7,524 nucleotides of DNA from the NCBI GenBank assembly GCA_011391185.1, contig JAABRB010000168.1:1-7524 (forward strand), read 5' to 3'. Of the stretch, positions 4,960-7,524 are shown one piece after another; position 1 is the stretch's first letter; every line of letters begins with the position of its first letter. The DNA comes from Betaproteobacteria bacterium (GTDB lineage: Bacteria > Pseudomonadota > Gammaproteobacteria > Burkholderiales > SG8-39). Position numbers and translations under genes: made by a program. Under the pieces are notes generated by a model. The model searched no databases and had not been told where the DNA came from. It saw only the letters and a program-made list of their open reading frames with translations.

Positions 4960-5674
4960 CGGCCAGCGTCTCATTGCGATCCTTGAGCTTGACGATCAAG
5001 TGGCCGCCGAAATCGCGCGACACCCCGGCGATGGCGCCGACGTTGACCACGGTGGAGCGGTGGATCTGCCAAAACAGGGCCGGATCCAGTTCGTCCAGCA
5101 GCTCCTTGAGCGACTTGCGGATCAGCGATTCGGCCGCCGCCGTCACCACCCGCGTGTACTTGGCGTCCGACTGGAAGTAGCGCACTTCGTCTACCGTAAT
5201 CAGCTTCACGTCGGTCCCCATCGACGCGTTGATCCAGCGCAGATACGAATGCCCCCGGGCGGACGGTGTGGCGAGCGCGCGCAGCAGGTTCTCCAGGTTC
5301 GCGGGCGCCGCGCTCAGGCGGCGCTTGACGCGATCGCAGGCGGTGGCCAGTCGCTCGGCGCTCAAGGGCTTCATGACATAGTCCACCGCGCCCTCCTCGA
5401 AGGCCGCCACGGCATGCTGCTGGTACGCGGTCACGAATACGACATGGACCCGATTGCTCGCCCGGTGCGCGACATCCAGGCCTGTGAGCCCGGGCATCTC
5501 GATGTCGAGAAACAGCACGTCGGGCGCGTGCTGCTCGAGCGCCGCGATCGCCTGCACGCCGTCCTCGGCGATGGCGACGATCTCCAGCTCGGGCCAGACG
5601 TTGCCAAGCAGATCCTGCAACTGCGTGCGCAGGACCGGCTCGTCTTCGGCGAGGATCGCAGTCGGAGCGCGCAT
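4922..5674 (-). CDS. LytTR-family response regulator
   Basis: This encodes a 250-residue two-component output protein with a REC domain (about 1-120) and a LytTR DNA-binding domain (about 143-247). REC key residues are all present: acidic pair Glu10/Asp11, phosphoacceptor Asp57 in VLFLDIEMPG, Thr82 (VFVTAY) and Lys102 (YVMKPL). The LytTR part shows the usual VDEVRYFQSDAKYTRVV stretch, LKELLDELDPALFWQIHRST and a final FAHLFRLM. LytTR regulators such as AlgR, LytT and AgrA bind imperfect direct repeats upstream of target promoters after phosphorylation, usually by a LytS-type kinase, and such a kinase is encoded in this operon. The ATG at 5674-5672 lies 13 bases after the cupin-like gene's stop and lacks a clear Shine-Dalgarno sequence, so translation may depend on coupling. 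It is full length. Confidence 0.94.
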   Translation of the reverse strand: MRAPTAILAEDEPVLRTQLQDLLGNVWPELEIVAIAEDGVQAIAALEQHAPDVLFLDIEMPGLTGLDVAHRASNRVHVVFVTAYQQHAVAAFEEGAVDYVMKPLSAERLATACDRVKRRLSAAPANLENLLRALATPSARGHSYLRWINASMGTDVKLITVDEVRYFQSDAKYTRVVTAAAESLIRKSLKELLDELDPALFWQIHRSTVVNVGAIAGVSRDFGGHLIVKLKDRNETLAVSQPFAHLFRLM

Positions 5675-5687
5675 CGTGTGCGCCGAG

Positions 5688-6098
5688 CTAGCACTTTCCC
5701 GCGGTCGGAGTCTTCAATTCGACCATCAGCACGCGGGAATTCGTCTTGCCGATGTTCTCGACCTTGTGCGTCTCGGCCTCTCGCCAGTATACGTCGCCGT
5801 CCTTGCGCTCCTGCACTCGGTCGGGAGCGCCCGGCCTGGTGGCCCGGGCCTGGTAGCCGTTCATTACGATGCTCAGGCGCTCGGGGTGCGAGTGCATGCC
5901 CTCGCCGCAGATGCCCATGCCGGGTCGGCCGACGAATTCGAGTACGCGCACCTTGTCGTTCTCGAGGACGACTCGGTAGGTCCGCGGCATCACCCGGGCG
6001 GGGTCCTGCGCCGCGGCGCCGGAAGCGCCGAGTTGGGCGGCAAGCCCGCCCAGGCCGGCGAGCAGCAGCTGTCTGCGATTCAGCTTCAATTTCCTCAT
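5688..6098 (-). CDS. Exported cupin-like small protein
   Basis: This encodes a 136-residue protein. The N-terminus (MRKLKLNRRQLLLAGLGGLA) has a twin arginine at 8-9, a hydrophobic core and a likely cleavage after Ala30 (GAAA/QDP), so export by Tat or Sec is expected. The mature part looks like a single cupin barrel: YRVVLENDKVRVLEF (41-55), GMHSHPERLSIVMNGYQ (67-83) and DGDVYWREAETHKVENIG (100-117). His69, His71, Glu73 and His111 are placed as cupin metal ligands would be. Similar small proteins are annotated only as cupin-domain or hypothetical, and no reaction can be assigned. The start at 6098 is chosen over TTG 6110 because GGGAGG lies just before it (complement of 6103-6108). It sits between the membrane pseudokinase and the response regulator, suggesting an accessory or ligand-binding role in the periplasm. 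Confidence 0.82.
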   Translation of the reverse strand: MRKLKLNRRQLLLAGLGGLAAQLGASGAAAQDPARVMPRTYRVVLENDKVRVLEFVGRPGMGICGEGMHSHPERLSIVMNGYQARATRPGAPDRVQERKDGDVYWREAETHKVENIGKTNSRVLMVELKTPTAGKC

Positions 6099-6102
6099 GT
6101 TT

Positions 6103-6108
6103 CCTCCC
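6103..6108 (-). promoter_or_regulatory. Ribosome binding site deciding the cupin-like gene start
   Basis: The minus strand reads GGGAGG followed by AAAC and the ATG at 6098-6096. The upstream TTG at 6110 would place this signal inside the coding region, so the ATG is preferred. Confidence 0.65.
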
Positions 6109-6140
6109 AAGCGGATCGTCGCCGCGGGTTGAACGGTAGG

Positions 6141-6857
6141 TTACGCCGCCCGCAGTGGCGCGGCTTGCATATCGGCGAGCGCCCGGCGCAGGAAAACGAT
6201 GAGCTCGTCCAGCAGGCGATCGGCGCCTGGGGGATCGGCCTCGTAGAGTCGTTCGAGCCTGGACAGCATCCGGAACACGAATTCCGGGTCGATGCGCGCC
6301 TGCAGGGACCCGAGGCTGAGCTGTGCCAGCCGCCGCTGCGCGCCCGCGCGCTGCAGCTCGGCGGCGCGCAGCGCCGCCAGCATGCGCGCGTGCCGGCGCT
6401 GGGACGCTTCCACTGCCACGGCCAGTCCGCCGAAGAAGATCATCATCCAGGCGTGGTAGAGAATCCAGCCCGCCCACGTGACCGGCTGTCCCACGTGGTC
6501 GATGAACAGGCCTACGCCGAGCAGATCGCGCAGCACGACGTCCAGCACCGAATACCAGACCGGCGCACTCGCGAACGCGCCCAGCACGACTGCGAGCGCG
6601 AGCGCGGCCGCTGAGGGCTCGCGAGGCTGCGCGCGGACCTCGGCATATCCCACCGCCAAAGACAGCATGACGAACTCCCCGCACCAGGCCGGCAGCAGCA
6701 GTACGAGTCCGAACGGTCCGCTCGCACTGCCCTCGCCCATGAGGGGGGCGTATTGGACGAACTCGAGCACCGCCACGATCGCGCCCAGACCGAGACCGCA
6801 GGCGGCGCGCGCTGCCCAGAACCGCCCTGCCTTCGCCGTCGCCACGATAGCCCTCAC
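6141..6857 (-). CDS. Membrane protein resembling a LytS/AlgZ-type histidine kinase but lacking the phosphoacceptor His and ATPase domain
   Basis: This encodes a 238-residue protein. Four hydrophobic stretches (about 14-38, 48-70, 84-109, 127-150) form a membrane module, followed by a basic, probably coiled-coil linker (150-185) and a segment aligned with the LytS-type His_kinase domain: LGSLQARIDPEFVFRMLSRL (182-201), then ERLYEADPPGADRLLDELIV. In active family members this reads QxxPHFLFNxL; here the phosphoaccepting His is Glu192 and the following Asn is Arg196. The protein ends 46 residues later, before any HATPase motifs. It therefore should not autophosphorylate and may act as a sensor, scaffold or dimer partner of the kinase encoded just upstream. 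The GTG start at 6857 overlaps that gene's TGA by 4 bases (GTGA), implying translational coupling. The frame is clean, which argues for a kept function rather than decay. Confidence 0.85.
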   Translation of the reverse strand: MRAIVATAKAGRFWAARAACGLGLGAIVAVLEFVQYAPLMGEGSASGPFGLVLLLPAWCGEFVMLSLAVGYAEVRAQPREPSAAALALAVVLGAFASAPVWYSVLDVVLRDLLGVGLFIDHVGQPVTWAGWILYHAWMMIFFGGLAVAVEASQRRHARMLAALRAAELQRAGAQRRLAQLSLGSLQARIDPEFVFRMLSRLERLYEADPPGADRLLDELIVFLRRALADMQAAPLRAA

Positions 6858-7524
6858 GCCTGTCCGATACGCGCAGCCCGAATGGGCACGGTAATCGTGG
6901 CTCGGATGCCACGCGGCACGTTCGCTTCCAGCGTCAGGCCGCCCTCGCCGCCGTACAGCGCCGCCAGCCGCGCCCGCAGGTTGGCGATCCCGGCGCCCGG
7001 ACCGCCGCTCGCCCGCAGCCCGGCGCCCGTGTCGGCGACGCCCACCTTGAGCCGGCCGCCTTCGCGACGCGCCTCGATCTCGATCGCGCCGCCCTCGGGC
7101 AGCGGATTGAGCCCGTGCTTGATGGCGTTCTCGGTCAGCGTTGAGAGCGCGAGCGGCGGAAACGCCAGCCCGGCGAACTCCGCCGGAACGTCGAAGCGGA
7201 CCTTGAGCCGCTCGCCCATGCGCACCTGCAGCACGTCCAGATATGTGCGCGCTAGATCGACCTCCTGTGCGAGCGTGGTTTCGTCGTGCCGCATCTGCGG
7301 CAGCGCAGTGCGCAGGTAGGCCACGAAGCTGGCGAGCATCCTGCGTCCGCGCCCGGGGTCCGTGCGATACAGCTCCTGCACGTTGGCCAGCGTGTTGAAC
7401 AGGAAATGCGGCTCGATCTGCGAGCGCAGAGAATGCAGCCGCGCTTCGGTCATCTGCCGGTCGAGCTCGACGCGCTGCAGCTCGCTGTCGTGGACTTTGG
7501 CGGCCGCCTGCGCCGCCTGGCGCC
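6854..7524 (-). CDS. LytS/AlgZ-type sensor histidine kinase, 5' end outside window
   Basis: The last 222 residues are visible; the frame is open at the right edge. From the N-terminal side: a helical, likely coiled-coil segment (QAAAKVHDSELQRVELDRQ), the His_kinase motif LRSQIEPHFLFNTLANVQEL with the phosphoacceptor His encoded at 7408-7406, and an HATPase domain. That domain has the N box TLTENAIKHGLNP, G1 box VADTGAG and G2 box GAGIANLRARL, and ends with ATITVPIRAARIGQA. All key catalytic boxes are present, so this should be the active kinase for the LytTR regulator in the same operon. Any membrane or sensor domain lies beyond the window. The stop overlaps the next gene's GTG start (GTGA). 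The operon promoter must be to the right of the window. Confidence 0.93.
   Translation of the reverse strand, partial: RQAAQAAAKVHDSELQRVELDRQMTEARLHSLRSQIEPHFLFNTLANVQELYRTDPGRGRRMLASFVAYLRTALPQMRHDETTLAQEVDLARTYLDVLQVRMGERLKVRFDVPAEFAGLAFPPLALSTLTENAIKHGLNPLPEGGAIEIEARREGGRLKVGVADTGAGLRASGGPGAGIANLRARLAALYGGEGGLTLEANVPRGIRATITVPIRAARIGQA

Noticed and set aside
4940..6139. 399-codon open frame on the plus strand
   Set aside because: It is antisense to the response regulator and cupin-like genes, both of which have clear domains; its composition is that of a shadow frame.
5454..6614. 386-codon open frame on the plus strand
   Set aside because: It is antisense to three well-supported genes and shows no recognisable domain.
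5431..6912. 493-codon open frame on the minus strand
   Set aside because: It runs out of frame across the regulator, cupin-like and pseudokinase genes, is full of Arg/Gly/Ala-rich sequence without family features, and arises from GC-rich codon bias.

Overview
The window is GC-rich with codon use and gene families typical of a proteobacterium, most likely a beta- or gammaproteobacterium. The support is a SCP-x-type thiolase, an MgtE magnesium channel, a glutathionyl-hydroquinone reductase remnant, an IS91-family transposase, a GraTA/HigBA-type toxin-antitoxin pair and a LytS/LytTR two-component locus. No species call is possible from the sequence alone.

Layout. (1) 1-549, minus strand: N-terminal part of a thiolase-like lipid-transfer protein that runs off the left edge. 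(2) 550-754: divergent intergenic region. (3) 755-2140, plus strand: intact mgtE. (4) 2159-2416, minus strand: only the last ~85 codons of a glutathionyl-hydroquinone reductase gene, converging on mgtE. (5) 2417-4671: an accessory island. It holds a frameshifted, C-terminally truncated IS91-type Y2/HUH transposase (minus strand), a ~660-base non-coding stretch with a 39-base near-perfect palindrome, and an apparently intact higB-higA module (plus strand) with a promoter that may start transcription at or within a base or so of the higB start codon. (6) 4672-4959, plus strand: the C-terminal ~80-95 codons of a 3-hydroxyisobutyrate-dehydrogenase-like oxidoreductase, also lacking its N-terminus. 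(7) 4922-7524, minus strand: a compact signalling operon read right to left. It encodes a LytS/AlgZ-type histidine kinase (running off the right edge), a membrane protein resembling that kinase but lacking the phosphoacceptor histidine and the ATPase domain, a small exported cupin-like protein, and a LytTR response regulator.

Interpretation. Genes on both sides of the island have lost exactly the ends that face the island. This suggests that an insertion plus deletion, probably connected with the IS91-type element, replaced the 5' halves of two ancestral genes and left higBA between the scars. The toxin-antitoxin pair may help keep this decayed region in the genome. The most interesting intact biology is the four-gene operon: an active cytoplasmic kinase, a degenerate membrane partner, an exported small-molecule-binding-type protein and a DNA-binding output are tightly packed and probably form one sensing unit.
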